DNA of 64,000 nt from Entophlyctis helioformis (taxonomy: Eukaryota; Chytridiomycota; Chytridiomycetes; Chytridiales; Chytriomycetaceae). The notes beneath the pieces are model-generated. The model searched no databases, was not told the DNA's origin, and was given only the letters and a program-made list of their open reading frames with translations. The stretch lies in the NCBI GenBank assembly GCA_025526915.1, contig JAHLKH010000114.1, positions 22,625 through 86,624 of the forward strand, in the 5' to 3' direction. A program made the position numbers and the translations under genes. Position 1 is the first letter of the stretch; each line of letters opens with the position of its first letter. Of the stretch, positions 1 through 11,363 are shown in pieces.

Positions 1-61
1 AAGTGCAAACATGTTCATTCACTCTGCGCAATGCTGGCTGCTGTTCCTGTCAGCCTCGGCC

Positions 62-2913
62 TCACACAGCCGCAACCGCAGACGCCTGGCTCTATCCATC
101 GGCTCGACCAGCGCAGCAAGTTGGGTTGACAGTCTGTCCACATCGCGCTGGATCTTGACAAACGCCTGGCGCACATCCGATGCTGCTGCACGATCGCCTG
201 GCTGGTCTCGCATCAGGCGACGGATCTCGCGCGGATCTCTGCAGCAACAGCCTTTTGTGCATCTGTGCGGTTGTCAAAGTAACCCCCGCCATAGAGAGCG
301 TCATTGGCAACGTGCAACACCGTTGCTCCAAAGCTCCACAGATCCGACGCGATCAAGTAGACGCGGTCAGAGAGTGCCTCGGGTGCAATGAACGTCTCGG
401 TGCCAAGTCGTTCCCTGCAGTAAATGGATGTGTGCTGGTCGGGGATGTGCACTGCGCCGCCAAAGTCCGTGAGGCACCAGACCTTGCGACTGCGAGAGTA
501 CATGATGTTGCTCGGGCAGATGTCGCAGTGGACCACTCGGAGGGATGCGAGGTGTTCAAGAGCAGACAAGCCGTGCACAATGAACGTCACGACATGCTGG
601 AGAGCAAGAGACGCGTCACGTGAGCACAGCATGGCGTGGTCGTGATGGAGCAGCTCCTCAGTCAGAAGGATGCCGTTGTTCTTGCTGCTCAAGTCTTTGG
701 CAATTAAACACTCGGCAATGTTCGGGTGCCCTGGACCCATTCAGTCATGCTGACCTCCTTGGTGCTGCTGCGCGGCTTGTGTTTGACGCAGTAGACAGCG
801 CCAGTCCAATGCCTGACACTCATCACTTTCACCTCATGGGGTGCCGAGAACTGCTCGACCTTGGACATATTCATGGAACGCAGAAACCTCCCAATCGTGT
901 CGGATGCGGCGTATGTGTCATCCTCACTGTCACTGCTGCCAAAACACGTGGGTTCGCTGTCTGTGGACAGATTGTCGCGAGTCCATGGGTTGGTTGGCAC
1001 CAGAGTATCGGCTGGGAAGTCGTATGGGTCGCCAAGCTCTGGCGTGGTGTTGACCAGGTTGTACAGTCGTCGTGAATACCCTCGCAGGTGACTTGCAAAC
1101 GCAAAGATGGGCCGCACAAGACCAGCAACCTGCGCATGTCCTTGCTCAGTGGCGAGATCAACGCGCTTGAATGCCATGGAGCCGTGGCTGGTGGCTTCCT
1201 GTCCATGATCACTCATGTCTTGAGCCACAGCGTCAAACGAGACACTCCAGCCGCCCTTGTTGGTGTGGAGCAGCAGTGCGACCTGATCGTCTGTCCCAAA
1301 GACTGGCCGCATGCACAGAAACTCGACGGATGACGCTCCAATCAGAGTGCCATAGATGCGCAGAGTGGCACGCTCAGCCACTGGAGCATGGCGGAGCACT
1401 CCTGGAGATCACCCATTGCACAGGCATGGGTCGTCAGTGTTGTGTGTGTGTGTGAGGAATGCAGCACATGCGACTGAGCACACGCAGCCACTCACCAAAC
1501 CAGACAAGCATACACATCGTCATGTTGCGCGCCAGCCTGTCAAAGTCCCTGTGGTTGTCTGCACTGGTGACTCGAGTCCCCGAGACCTCAGCCAGGAAGA
1601 AGGGACAGTGCAGGGACGCCAAGAGAGCAGCTGTGATGTCCGCATCCGTCCTGCGCAGTGGGTTCCTGAGACATGCGGCAATGTCGGGCTGTCTTGCGTC
1701 AAATGACGCTCGGTAGCGGTCAAGGCGGTCCTTGGCGCTGACACCGACCAAAGGATCAAGGCTCTCAAGCACAGCCTTGAAGATGCCCGTGGTCAGAAAG
1801 TGGCAGCTCACGTCTGGCACTGCCGCCATCTTGTGCCAGAACGTGTTGAGTGCGAGCATCACGGTTCGCCATGCTGCTGCTTGGTGCGTCCGTGCATGCT
1901 GGTTCAGGCGGGTGATGATCCGCCGTGGAAGAGGGACGCCAACTGCAAGCGCGCCGATCTGCTGTTCGACGCGATATCTCGAGTTGTCGGCGGCAATGTC
2001 ATCTGCTGCGCGGACCTCGGCGAGTGTTGGTGGCTGCTCCTTGGCTGAGAAGATGCTGGGGTTCGTGAAGTGGCCCATGGCTAGATGGTCCAGCCCAAAC
2101 TGCGTGAAGGCAGCCACATGGATGACGCCAAACTGTGCCAGAGAGAACATGTGCCGAGCAGCTGTCTCTGACTGAGCTGCATCCAACGTGCGCGTTTGCT
2201 CCGTGTCGGCTGGCAAGGTCGTGCTGGCTGAGGATGCAGCCTGGTGGCCCTTGTTTCGTTTGCTTGCATACACACCAGCAGCCAGTGTCTTGGCGTCCTT
2301 GACCCAGCGGCTCTCAAGCAAGAGCCTTGCAAAGCCTGGCCAAGCCAACAAGACGGATCAGCAAGCAGATCTGGAGCACAGGCATCACAAGCACAATCTA
2401 CATACCAGTTGGCTTCATGGTGCCTGGAAAGACATGCCCAACACCATACACATACGCCTCAGACACAGCATCGTCGTCTGCCAGCTGCTGTCCGTCAAGG
2501 TGGACCGTCAGGCTGCTGGTGTCTGAGAGATGCTCTAAGTGAGCGATATGCTCTTTGAGACATCCGACTGTCTGCTGCTCAAGAACTGCGCCATGCTTGT
2601 GCATCCCATAATAGCACCATGTAATCGGCGGACGCTGGCGGACTGGTGGCTGTGATGGTGAAACAGCAGGCGTCGTTGTCGCTGTCGTCGCGACAACCAC
2701 AGCCGTTGCTGGGACAACCATCGTCGCGTCGTTCGCGTCAACGGCCGTTTGCTGCGGCTGTTGGAGGACTGCTGGAGGACTGTCGCTGGGGGGGACGTGG
2801 GTGGGAGCTGCAGCCGCTTGCTGCCTGCCCTTGCGAGGTCGAACAACCCTGTTGCCGTGGCCGCTCGTATGTCCCTTGCCAGACGTTTGGCGCTTGCGTC
2901 GTTTGGATGGCAT
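62..2913 (-). pseudogene. UBL-kinase (Crinkler-like) gene, broken left-arm copy
   Basis: This is the inverted copy of the intact gene at 43011-45907. Three exons align: 2913-2406, 2335-1496 and 1401-62. Exons 1 and 2 stay open and keep the same splice sites, and exon 2 has one extra codon. Exon 3 has at least four separate small deletions relative to the right copy (near 731, near 222, and two or more between 55 and 150), with a net loss of six bases. The first deletion shifts the frame just after the kinase lysine region, so the catalytic loop and activation segment (still recognisable in another frame) would not be translated in register. It may be a decayed duplicate. Because other conserved genes here also carry single-base losses, consensus errors could explain part of the damage. 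Confidence 0.75.
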
Positions 2914-2992
2914 TCGCTTGGCAGATGGCAGATGTGGCGGAAAGATCCGGACACCGGCGCAGCTTCATTCGCCTGCCCAGAGCGGGATCGTG

Positions 2993-3691
2993 CTATTGAG
3001 CGCTGTGCTCGACAAGCACTGCGATATCGTCGTCCTTCTGCCAGTCTGGCTGCATCAATGGCGTGCGAGCTGCTGACGTCCTGGCTGGCCATGGCCACAT
3101 GTGCCGCACAGTTGCCTCGCCGTCTCTCTTTCCTGCCATATCGCAGTCATCGCCATGCAGACATGCTGCGCCATCCGCGTCGCTGTCTGCATCGTGCCAT
3201 CCGTCCTTGATATCAACAGCGCTCGAGTCTCGATCATCCTGCGACGAGCTGCTGTTACTGTTGCTGTCAGAGCATGCGGCTGTCAATGACACTGTTGCCG
3301 TGTCTGACCGTTGCTTGCGACGCAGCTGACGCAGCCGACGACGATTGCGACGGCGGTCTCTGTCTGCCTTGATGTCCAGCCGCCGACGCCGGATCTGGCG
3401 ATGGCGGACGACCAGGAAGACGACGGTGGAGATGAGGATGTTGAGCACCACGATGCCAATGACGACTCCCTGTGAATGCGGCATGCTGTGTGAGTGGATG
3501 GAATCGGCTGCATGCACAAGGACAGAGCGGCGATGTGCGTGAGAGGGCGGCAAGACACACACCATCCAGATCCAGAAGAAGCTGTCGCCTTGGCGGTTGA
3601 TGTCTTGGATGCGAGAGATCTCTGCGCTGTCTGGCTGTGCGATGGGCTGCGATGGTGCTGGCACCGGCTGCTGTGGTTGTTGGACAGACAT
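2993..3691 (-). CDS. Single-span membrane protein, left copy
   Basis: Unrecognised family. Exon 1 is 3691-3563 (43 codons) and exon 2 is 3469-2993, giving 201 aa. Residues about 40-66 form one strongly hydrophobic segment, followed by an Arg-rich stretch (RHRQIRRRR) typical of a cytoplasmic stop-transfer side. The tail is Ser/Asp-rich, with no enzyme motif. In this copy the 93-nt intron is a multiple of three and has no stop, so an unspliced transcript would still encode 232 aa. In the right-arm copy (42235-42931) the intron is 91 nt and retention would shift the frame. Both copies keep open frames and the same splice sites, suggesting function or very recent duplication. Confidence 0.65.
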   Translation of the reverse strand: MSVQQPQQPVPAPSQPIAQPDSAEISRIQDINRQGDSFFWIWMVCVLPPSHAHRRSVLVHAADSIHSHSMPHSQGVVIGIVVLNILISTVVFLVVRHRQIRRRRLDIKADRDRRRNRRRLRQLRRKQRSDTATVSLTAACSDSNSNSSSSQDDRDSSAVDIKDGWHDADSDADGAACLHGDDCDMAGKRDGEATVRHMWPWPARTSAARTPLMQPDWQKDDDIAVLVEHSAQ

Positions 3692-4023
3692 GGCAGGACT
3701 GTGACAGGAAGAGCGTGGTGGTGGTGTGTCGCAGTGTGTGCAGCAGATGGAGTGGTGCCAGCCGCCGCTCTTTTATGGAGATGCGGCCGTTGTGCGGCCA
3801 TCGCACGGCTGTGCTTATCTGACTCTCATCGAGGCGTTGGCGGGGCAGGCTCGTGCGGTCTGCCTGCCAGTCGCACATGCACCGCAGACATGCTGCCGAG
3901 TCTCGAGACGCTGCATGCGATGCCGAGTGTGCCGCCGTTGGTTGAGCATGAAGGGAAGCTGCCTGCCTGCCTGCTGGCGATCGGAGTTGCAGTCGGAGTC
4001 TGCGAGGGTTGGCCATTCAACGT

Positions 4024-4671
4024 TCATTCGACGGCCAGCCAGCTGCCAAACTCGACCAGCGGCCGCATGGGCGTGAGTCCATATGTCCACACGGCCGCTG
4101 CATCGGCAGACGCAGACACTGCAGCCACGCTGCCGTTGCCCGCCAGCTGTCCGAGTGCCGTGCGGCCGTACCATGCCCAGTGTGCCACAGTCCACTCTTG
4201 CATGCGTGCCTGCTGCCACCGGTCCAGATACACGACCACAGCCCACCGGCCATCGCCCAGGAACGGATACACAAGCTCGCCCCACGTCAGCCGTCCGTTG
4301 CGTGTCAGATCCAGCACGTCTAGCAGCAGCCGCACTTGCTGTGGCGGCATGCGGCCGTATCCCATGACGCCAAGCAGCCGTGTGAATGCGGGCAGGTCCA
4401 GCTGGCACTCGGCTGTTGCCTCGTTCGATGCAGCCAGAGACCGCGGCGGCAGGTCTGTGTTGCATCCGTCGGCCGGAGCCACAATGTGCGTGAATGAGCG
4501 CGGCAAGAGCGTCGACCACGAGTCGCGTTGCAGCGTGATGGCTGTCTGGAAGAGGCTGATGTACGAGGCAAGCACGAGGGCAACGGTGGCGGCATGGAAG
4601 ACGGTCTCGTGGGGACGCCACACAATGCGCAGCGGCCACCACACCAGCAGACGCACGACCGACTGCAGCAT
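4024..4671 (-). CDS. EF-hand-like membrane-anchored protein, left copy
   Basis: Single exon of 215 aa, nearly identical to the right-arm copy at 41256-41903. One hydrophobic segment near residues 24-45 (ALVLASYISLFQ) suggests a signal anchor. In the middle, DLTRNGRLTWGE fits a 12-residue EF-hand loop with Asp at 1, Thr at 3, Asn at 5, Gly at 6 and Glu at 12, preceded by a helix-like LLLDVL. A calcium-sensing luminal or extracellular domain is an inference from one loop only. The frame is open 16 codons further upstream, but the Met at 4671 is shared by both copies and is preferred. The family is otherwise unknown to me. Confidence 0.6.
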   Translation of the reverse strand: MLQSVVRLLVWWPLRIVWRPHETVFHAATVALVLASYISLFQTAITLQRDSWSTLLPRSFTHIVAPADGCNTDLPPRSLAASNEATAECQLDLPAFTRLLGVMGYGRMPPQQVRLLLDVLDLTRNGRLTWGELVYPFLGDGRWAVVVYLDRWQQARMQEWTVAHWAWYGRTALGQLAGNGSVAAVSASADAAAVWTYGLTPMRPLVEFGSWLAVE

Positions 4672-5089
4672 GTCCTTTGTTGTTGCTTGTTGCTTGCTGG
4701 TTGTTGTGAATGGCAGCAAGATGATGCGATGTGCAGTGGCAGATCATGACCATGCGAAAGTGCCAAGCCAGCAGTGGCCAGCCATTCAGTGCATGTGACT
4801 GTCTGTGGTTCGACTCTCTCTCATTCACACTCACACTCACACACCACAGCCAGCAATGCATGACAGCAGCCAAGAGAGCCACAACACAAGGCAGGACTTG
4901 TTGAACGGCAGCACGCCAATGGCAGTCAGAGTGCATGCGATCCACCACCACTCGTCTGACAGTCGGCCAGGGCAAGGTAAGCCAGCCAGCCGGCCACAGC
5001 CGGCCGAATGTGACGATTTTGATGCATTTTGTCGCGATTTCTAGCGCATGATACTGGTGCAGATGGGCAGTTCAAGTCACCAAAGGGCA

Positions 5090-5160
5090 GCGCCAGTGGT
5101 TTAGTGGTAAAATTCATCGTTGCCATCGATGAGCCCCCGGTTCAATTCCGGGCTGGCGCA
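5090..5160 (+). tRNA. tRNA-Gly(GCC), left-arm copy
   Basis: A 71-nt intron-less tRNA. Acceptor GCGCCAG (5090-5096) pairs with CTGGCGC (5153-5159) and the discriminator is A at 5160. The D arm contains GGTTTAGTGGTAAAATTC, the anticodon stem is CATCG/CGATG around loop TTGCCAT (anticodon GCC), and the T arm is CCCGG-TTCAATT-CCGGG. A short TTTT at 5164-5167 can serve as a Pol III terminator. The second copy is at 40746-40816. The surrounding 4672-5089 and 5161-5528 stretches hold no coding sequence I can support. Confidence 0.95.
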
Positions 5161-5528
5161 CACCTTTTGCCCTTGTGGCATCCCATCTGCCGTTTTGACC
5201 GACTTGACCGACTTGATCGACTTGAACTGCGCAGTCTGGGCTGTGTGCGATCCACTTTTTGCCTGCTGCCTGCTGCCTGCACGATGCAGCATCTTGTAAA
5301 CCGCCTGTTCTGTTGTTGCCGGCTGCGTGTGCCACACTCCCATGACAGCAACCATTCCATCGCGTCTTGTGGTGGATCGCACTCTGGCTGCGTGCTGTGC
5401 TCTCTGTCCAGCAACAGCTGCCCAAGGAACACGGGCAATAAACGTTGAATGGTTGTATTCCATGGCAGACTGATCATCAAGGACGGAAGGGTGGGAGAGA
5501 GAGATGAGAAGGAGAGAGTGGTCCGGCT

Positions 5529-6787
5529 CTACTGCTTGCGAGCCTTCCACTTGGGCGTGACCACAAACCACCGCTTTCTCCGGACCGTCTTCCAGCCCTT
5601 GGTCTTCCAGCCCCAGATGGACCGCGGCGCCTTGTTGCCCTTGGACTTGTGGCCACCGCCGTGCGGGTGGGCAAACGCAGACATGGCAATACCACGCACA
5701 ATCGGACGCCATCCCTTGCGGCGCCGCGCGCCGGCCTTGCCCCAGTTGCGGTGCATGTGCATCTCGTTGCCCACCACGCCGATCGTCGCCGTCGCGTTCA
5801 CCGGAATGAGACGCACCTCGGACGACGACAGCCGCACCTGGGCGAATCCCTGCTGGGCCGTGAACAGCAGCTGGCCCGACGTGCCCGCCGAGCGGCAGAG
5901 CTGTGCAGGGCCGCCTGCATGGAGACCATACAGTGGATCTGCGTGCCAATGGGAATATCCTTGAGAAGCAGACAGTTTCCTGGCTGGATGAGCTGCGAGC
6001 GCGGGATGGGCTGCTGGCCCTCTGCCGGCTCAGGGATGCCCTCGCGGTACGAGTGCACAATCGCGCCAGGCTCGATGCCAGCCGGGCGGATAATGTACGA
6101 GAACTCGTTCGTGGCCAGGTGACGCAGGAGACACAGCTCGGCCGTGCGGTTGGGGTCGTACTCGAGCCGCACAACCTCAAACGCGCCAGGCACCTTGCGC
6201 ATAAAGTCCACCTGGCGCACACGCTTCTTGTGGCCACCGCCACGGTGACGGACGGTGATGCGGCCAGTGCGGTTGCGGCCGCCCGTGGAGCGCTTGCCGT
6301 ACGACAGACGCCAGACGGCCGAGCCCTTGTGGAGGTGGAAGCGGGTTGGGTGACGACGGTGGGTGGAGCCAGGCGATACAGACTTGTAGATCTTCATGCC
6401 GCCGACGACCTTCCAGAACTTGTTCTCGAGGACGGGGAGGCTGCGCTCGGGCAGCGGCTTGCCCTCGGCACGCAGCTGGTCTATCCAGGCCTTGCGCTTC
6501 TTGAATGCCTTGGTGAGCGACTTGCGGAAGGTCTTGTGGCGGACCTGCGTCAGTGCAGACGCCGAGCCGATCGAGAGCGGCAAGCCAGACGATGCAGCCG
6601 GCTGTCTTGACAGCGGGCTGGAGCCGGAGCTGGCGAGAGTGGTGGTGCTGTCGCGGAAGAGGGCGCCGGCAGAGACTGCGGGAACAGCCCATGTCCTGAG
6701 CGTGCGGGCCGCCGGCCTTGCCGCCACGGCCGCAGAGGCCAGCGAGGCAGCCGCCAGGCCAGACACTCGCAACAGGTTGACGATCAT
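5529..6787 (-). CDS. RML2: Mitochondrial large-subunit ribosomal protein uL2m (frameshifted)
   Basis: uL2 binds 23S-type rRNA near the peptidyl-transferase centre of the mitoribosome. The N-terminus from Met 6787 is Arg/Ala-rich, as in a mitochondrial presequence. The N-terminal RNA-binding half includes GRNRTGRITVRHRGGGHK, and the C-terminal half has RSAGT and HPHGGGHKSKG, which match the conserved uL2 motifs. With one base added the protein would be about 419 aa, the usual size. As written, one base is missing between 5927 and 5928: the frame runs into unrelated Arg/Ser-rich residues just after IPIGTQIHC, and the real C-terminal half follows in another frame. The truncated duplicate at 39961-40374 retains the missing base. 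Either a consensus error or a damaging mutation in a normally essential gene. Confidence 0.85.
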
Positions 6788-6914
6788 GTCTGGGGTCGTC
6801 GAAGCGGTCGTCAAACAAAAAACGGCTGTTGAACAACGGGCGGCATTCATTCGGGCCGTCATAACATAGAGCGACGAGCGCGGGCGCTGGGGCGGCGAGC
6901 AAGCGGCCGGCCGT

Positions 6915-8397
6915 TTACAAGAGCGTCTCGCCAAGAGCAGCGCGGATCAGCGAGCATCCGACCTGCACCGTCTGCTTGAGCGACGCCTCGTCCGCGCCGA
7001 GCGACGGGTTGACTTCCATGAGATCCATGGCAACCAGACGTCCAGTCTCAAACACGGACTCGCAGATGTAGTGGCCCTCACGGAAGGTGAGGCCGCCGCG
7101 GACCGGCGTGCCGGTGGCAGGCGCGACAGACGGGTCGAGCGCATCGACGTCGAAGCTGAGGTGGATAGGTGCGTCGTGGCCGAGATGGGCAAACGCCATC
7201 TCCATGATCTTGCCGATGCCGTGCTTGTCGACATCGTGCATCGAAAAGGCCTTGATGCCGTTCTCTCTGAGGATGCGCTTCTCGCCTGCATCGACGTCGC
7301 GCAGGCCCACGTAGACGATGCGGGTCGTCTTGAGGCACGGCTTGAGCCACGAGAACGCCTCGATCTTGGGGCCGAGTCCCATCAGGAACGACACGGGGCA
7401 GCCGTGCAAGTTGCCCGACTCGGTGCTCTCGGCCGTGTTAATGTCCTGTTGTGCATGCCGTCGTGTCAGTTTGGTCATGCATGACTGCCGGCGTCCAAGG
7501 AGGACGACGACGGGGGGATCTGCCGTGGATATCGCTGCATCGCGGCTCGTTGTTGCTGGCAGGCGATGTGCGCAAGGTGGCTCGCGTGACCGACCGTGGA
7601 TAAACGACAGGCGGTCACAGGAGCACATCACACGGACAAGAGTGCACACAACGGAACCTATCGGAAGGCAGCATGCAGACCAAGACAGGCAGGCAGGCAC
7701 TCACGGCGTGGGCATCGACCCAGATGACGCCAACGTTGGGGTGGACGGCCGCCGAGCCAGAGACGGTTCCCATGGCAATCGAGTGGTCGCCGCCGAGCGT
7801 CAGCGCGATCTGGTGCTTGCTGCAGGCCGCCTTGACATGCTTGTGGATGTCCTCGGTGACGCTCGACACAAACTTGATGTTCTTGAGGATCGAGTGCGGG
7901 ATCTCCTTGGACGGACGCATCTTCTCGTAGTCGGGCGCTGCCGTCTGGCCCGTCACCTTCCAGCCAAGACTCTCGAGCTGGCCCTTGATGTCGCTCTGGA
8001 GCAGCTGGGCCGGGCCGTGCTCAACACCACCGCGAGGCTTGGGTCGTTCCAAAGGCAGAACGTCAGCAGGTGTATGCCATGCATGCATTACAATGGAGCA
8101 ACGCAGAGCACCAGAGGCAGCACACACCTGGCCGCCAGAGAAGGGGGCTAACACCAGGCTGACGGTGTGGGCCTTTGTGTACACCTGGGCAGGCAGCTGG
8201 GCCGCCACGGTGCGAGACGCGGCGTGGCCGTTGGTCACGGGAGAGGGGAGGGCAGGCGAGGTAGCCGTGGCGGGCGACGACGCCGCAGAGCCGTTCTTGG
8301 CCTTCTTGGCCTGCTTCTTGGACACGCCGCCGTTGGCATGCGCTGCGTCTGCGCTTGTGGTGGCCGTGGCCGTCTCTGCCTGTCGCTTTTGCTGCAT
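6915..8397 (-). CDS. CAR1: Arginase
   Basis: Hydrolyses L-arginine to ornithine and urea in the cytosol. Three exons: 8397-8128, 8037-7705 and 7445-6915 (introns 90 and 259 nt), encoding 377 aa. The dimanganese-site signatures are present in order: GGDHSIAMG, VDAHADINT (created by joining exons 2 and 3 in phase 0) and SFDVDALDPSVAPATGTP. The N-terminus has a Lys/Ala-rich extension of about 60 residues before the catalytic domain (LVLAPFSGGQ), longer than in yeast. The frame is intact throughout. Divergent from the POP4 gene across a 400-bp spacer. Confidence 0.93.
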
Positions 8398-8797
8398 CGT
8401 CGTGTTTGTTGGTTGCGAGGGAAGCCTTGCAAATCTGTGCACAACAGCCGACCAGCAATGCAAGCGACAACCAGGTCACACAGCTGCCCGACTGGATTGC
8501 GTATCTGCCGAGTGCCGTCCGGCTGTGAGTGTCTTTCCATGGTCGACCGGCAAGAGCCACTCCCATTCACGAGTATGCCAACGCCATGCCCTGCCGCCAG
8601 GAACATGAACAACAACCAGACACCAGAGGAAGCCAAAGCCGTGAAGAAGTCGAATCGACCGATCGGACAAGTGCATGGACAGTGGACGCCGACGCCGACA
8701 TCGACGCTGAGGAAGTCGAGAATGCCGATGCCGGCTGGATGTGGCATGAATGAAGGATGTTCGGGGTTTGCCAAGTCGTCGATTATCGCGCTGGACC
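8398..8797. promoter_or_regulatory. Divergent promoter region, arginase/POP4
   Basis: A 400-bp stretch between two start codons facing away from each other. It should contain both promoters. I see no clear TATA box, no supported ORF and no obvious repeated operator. The assignment rests on gene orientation only. Confidence 0.4.
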
Positions 8798-9832
8798 ATG
8801 TCAGCACAGCAGCAGCCGCAGCAGACGGCCGAAGAGCAGAAGCGCCAGCAAGAGGCAGACGGATGGCACGCACCGCTGCCGTCGACGCTCACACACCACA
8901 CGCCGACAGCGGCACCGGCGGACGGTCCGTCGTTCACGCAGTCGTGGGTTGCCGGCCTCGCACCCCAAGCAGGCAACGCCTACGCACAGAAAGTGCATGC
9001 AAAGTTCCTGCAGATGGACGACGTGCCGGCAGCAGTCAAGCCGGCCGAGGCCGCATCCCGGCAGCTGAGCAGACGGCTGCGGCGGCGGGGCAGGCACGAG
9101 ACGAGCATGGGCCGCAAGGAGCGCAAGCAGAAGGGTCTGTTTGACGTTCCGGCGGGCGAGCGTCGCTTCCAGACGTTTGTGCCGCTGCATTTGTTGTGGG
9201 TGGGCTACATGGCCGATCTGCTCAGCCTGCCACAACCAGGACAAGGACAAGGACAAGGACAAGGACAAGGGCAAGGGCAAGGGCAAGGACAGGAGCAAGC
9301 GTCACAGCCAGCAGCAGGAAAAGGCACCACAAGCGCTGCGGATATGCGGCGCAAGTACGAGGCTGATCACAAGAGCATCCGGCTGGCAACCCAGCTGCCT
9401 GCCAACGTGTTTGCCAAGCTCGTCAAGGCCGATTACCACGGCGCGATCCTGACAGGTGAGCACCCGCCAGAGCAACGCCGGCATGGGATGCACGGACAGC
9501 ACGCTCACACAGTGCTCCACTCGCAGTCGTCAAGTCGCGGTCGCCGTCGAATGTCGGCATCTCGGGCATCGTCATCAAGGACACAGAGAACATGTTCAAC
9601 CTCGTCACGCGCGACAATGCGATGAAGGGTGAGCCACGAAGCCACGTCCCTTGTGCACGCAAGAGTGGCCCGCTGCTAACACTCGGCCGGAACAGCGATA
9701 CCAAAGGAGGGGTCCGTGTTCACGTTTGCCTTGGGCACGACGCTGGTGACGCTCTATGGATCGCAGTTTACGATCCGGCCAGCAGACCGTGTGAGCAAAA
9801 AGTTCAAGTCCAAGCCGACCGTTGATCTGTGA
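8798..9832 (+). CDS. POP4: RNase P/MRP subunit POP4 (Rpp29)
   Basis: Protein subunit of nuclear RNase P and RNase MRP, acting in tRNA 5' and rRNA processing. Exons are 8798-9455, 9527-9628 and 9696-9832, total 298 aa, with consistent phases. The conserved Rpp29 Sm-like barrel lies at the C-terminus: KLVKADYHGAIL, then VVKSRSPSNVGISGIVI, then VTLYGSQFTIRP, ending in Lys-rich VSKKFKSKPTVDL. The preceding region has LHLLWVGYMADL, like the family's helix before the barrel. Unusual: a Gly-Gln run encoded by a GGACAA-type hexamer repeat (9238-9294) is inserted between that helix and the barrel. An in-frame upstream start at 8750 is possible but lacks an ATG. Confidence 0.88.
9238..9294 (+). repeat. 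GGACAA/GGGCAA hexamer repeat in POP4
   Basis: About nine tandem six-base units (GGACAA, drifting to GGGCAA), coding for a Gly-Gln tract. The length is divisible by three, so unit gain or loss keeps the frame. Expected to be length-variable. Confidence 0.85.
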
Positions 9833-9975
9833 GCGCAGTGTGCACACGCCACGCAGGCCGTTGCAATGAAAGAGTGCAGCATACAGGATACACAGGCACG
9901 CGCTTGATGAACATTGTCTTCATTGGCAGAAGGTCAGTTAGATATAGAGACTTGATCTGGGTTCTAGTGGCAGGG

Positions 9976-11363
9976 TCAGGGACTACGCAGAACCAGCCGA
10001 CGCAGGGAGCGTGGATCCGTATCCGGCAGACGAGTACCGCACAGCGGCCTTGTTTCTGCGGTACGTTTCGCGAGACGCAGGCCAACGAGCGTGCTGGCAA
10101 TAAGCACCCAAAAGACAATGTACATGGAGATGGTCGAGATGGTGGCGTTGTTGCGCCAGCCGAGCAGCGACGAAAAGATGCCCCAGCCGCCCTCGGCCTT
10201 GTTCTCGGGCGAGCAGCAGTCCAAGTGCCACACGTTGCGACGCGGGTCGAATGCACCAGTGCCGACATCGTCCGCCTCGAGGTTGATGGCCGCCGACCAC
10301 ACGTAGTCCTCGAGGTTGCCGATACCGCGGACAAGCAGGCCGTCGGCAATGAGTAGGAGGAAGCACGCAGCAACGACAAAGAAGTAGTGGAAGTTGAGAC
10401 GCGAGCCCGAGAAGTGGAGAGCAACACCAATGAGTGCGCCGAGCGCGATGCCCGTGAGGGCGGCAATGGGGATCGCAGACGGCTCCTCGCCGAGAGAGAC
10501 GCCGCCAATGAACACGACGGCCTCGAGACCCTCGCGGAGCATGGTGATGAACGGCAGCCAGAACAGCGCAGCAAGCGGGCTCTTGATGGCGTCGGCCTGG
10601 GTCTCGTCGAGATCCGAATCCGTCGAGTCGTCACCCGACGCAGAGCCGGAAGCGGAAGCCGTTGCGTCGGGGCTGCTTCCGGGAGCGAAGAGCGCGACAT
10701 CGGAACCGATGGCTGACGTGGCGCCGGAAACGGACGAGCCATCGCCTTGAGGACAAGCACATTGGCGGGCAAAGGGCCAGAGACGATGCGCCGGCAGACG
10801 ATGCGCCAGCGGCGGCGTGGTGGTCGGCGAGACTGTCGGCGTGTGCAACAATAGGAACCGTCTCAGAGTCGCGGACGATGTTGGCGTTGAACTGCTTGGA
10901 CAGCTTGGTCTGGTACTTTTCGTACAGCCGGGATCCCTTGAGCATGGCGAGGGCCGTGGCAGCGACCATGAGCGAGGCGACGATGCTGAAGATGCCCTCC
11001 CACAGGAGCTCGGCCTTGGCCCACAGGTTGACGGCGTAGGTGTACCAAAAGTACAGAACGACGGCGCCGACGGCCAGCGACAGGAACAGGCCGGCCAGCG
11101 TGCCCAGGACGACCTGGCGGTAGAGGGCCTTGGCCATGGACGCAAACTGCGGCGAAGTGGCCGACAGCTTGGCGATGAGCGTCACCAGCACCGAGATGAT
11201 GATGGCGGCCTCGATGGCCTCGCTGGCGGTGGACGGTTCGGCAGCGTCAATAGGCGTCATTAGGCGTCAGTGATGCGAGGCCGCAAGGACGCAGGGCAGC
11301 CAGGCAGCCAGGCACATACCGGAAGATCACAAAGAAGATGGGGACAGAAAAGTACGACGGCAT
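9976..11363 (-). CDS. FTR1: High-affinity iron permease
   Basis: Plasma-membrane iron permease that works with a multicopper ferroxidase. Exon 1, 11363-11320, encodes MPSYFSVPIFFVIFR and joins exon 2 (11222-10834) to create the first REXXE iron-binding motif as FREAIE. The second, REGLE, lies near residue 214 (about 10525-10536), followed by a predicted helix (AVVFIGGVSL). About seven hydrophobic helices are visible. Exon 3 is best placed at 10745-9976 with a weak donor at 10833; that junction falls in a variable Ser/Asp-rich loop and is uncertain. Total about 400 aa. Head-to-head with FET3 at 11832, the classical co-regulated pair. Confidence 0.88.

Larger units (their letters stand above)
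1..5941. repeat. Left arm of ~6-kb inverted duplication
   Basis: The reverse complement of this stretch matches 39961-45968 almost base for base, with scattered substitutions and small indels. Homology ends abruptly at 5941, inside the mitochondrial L2 coding sequence; beyond that point L2 continues here but not in the other arm. Base 1 pairs with about 45968, so the arm probably runs off the left edge of the window. It contains the UBL-kinase pseudogene, two small membrane-protein genes, tRNA-Gly and the 3' part of L2, in the same order as the right arm. No transposase, target-site duplication or terminal repeat was seen at the internal boundary. This arm looks like the ancestral arrangement because L2 is full length here. 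Confidence 0.95.

Noticed and set aside
5910..5935. A 17-nt GTAT..CAG intron that would restore the L2 frame
   Set aside because: Splicing out GTAT...GCAG would also keep frame, but 17 nt is far below any intron here, and the unspliced duplicate matches the family length exactly.
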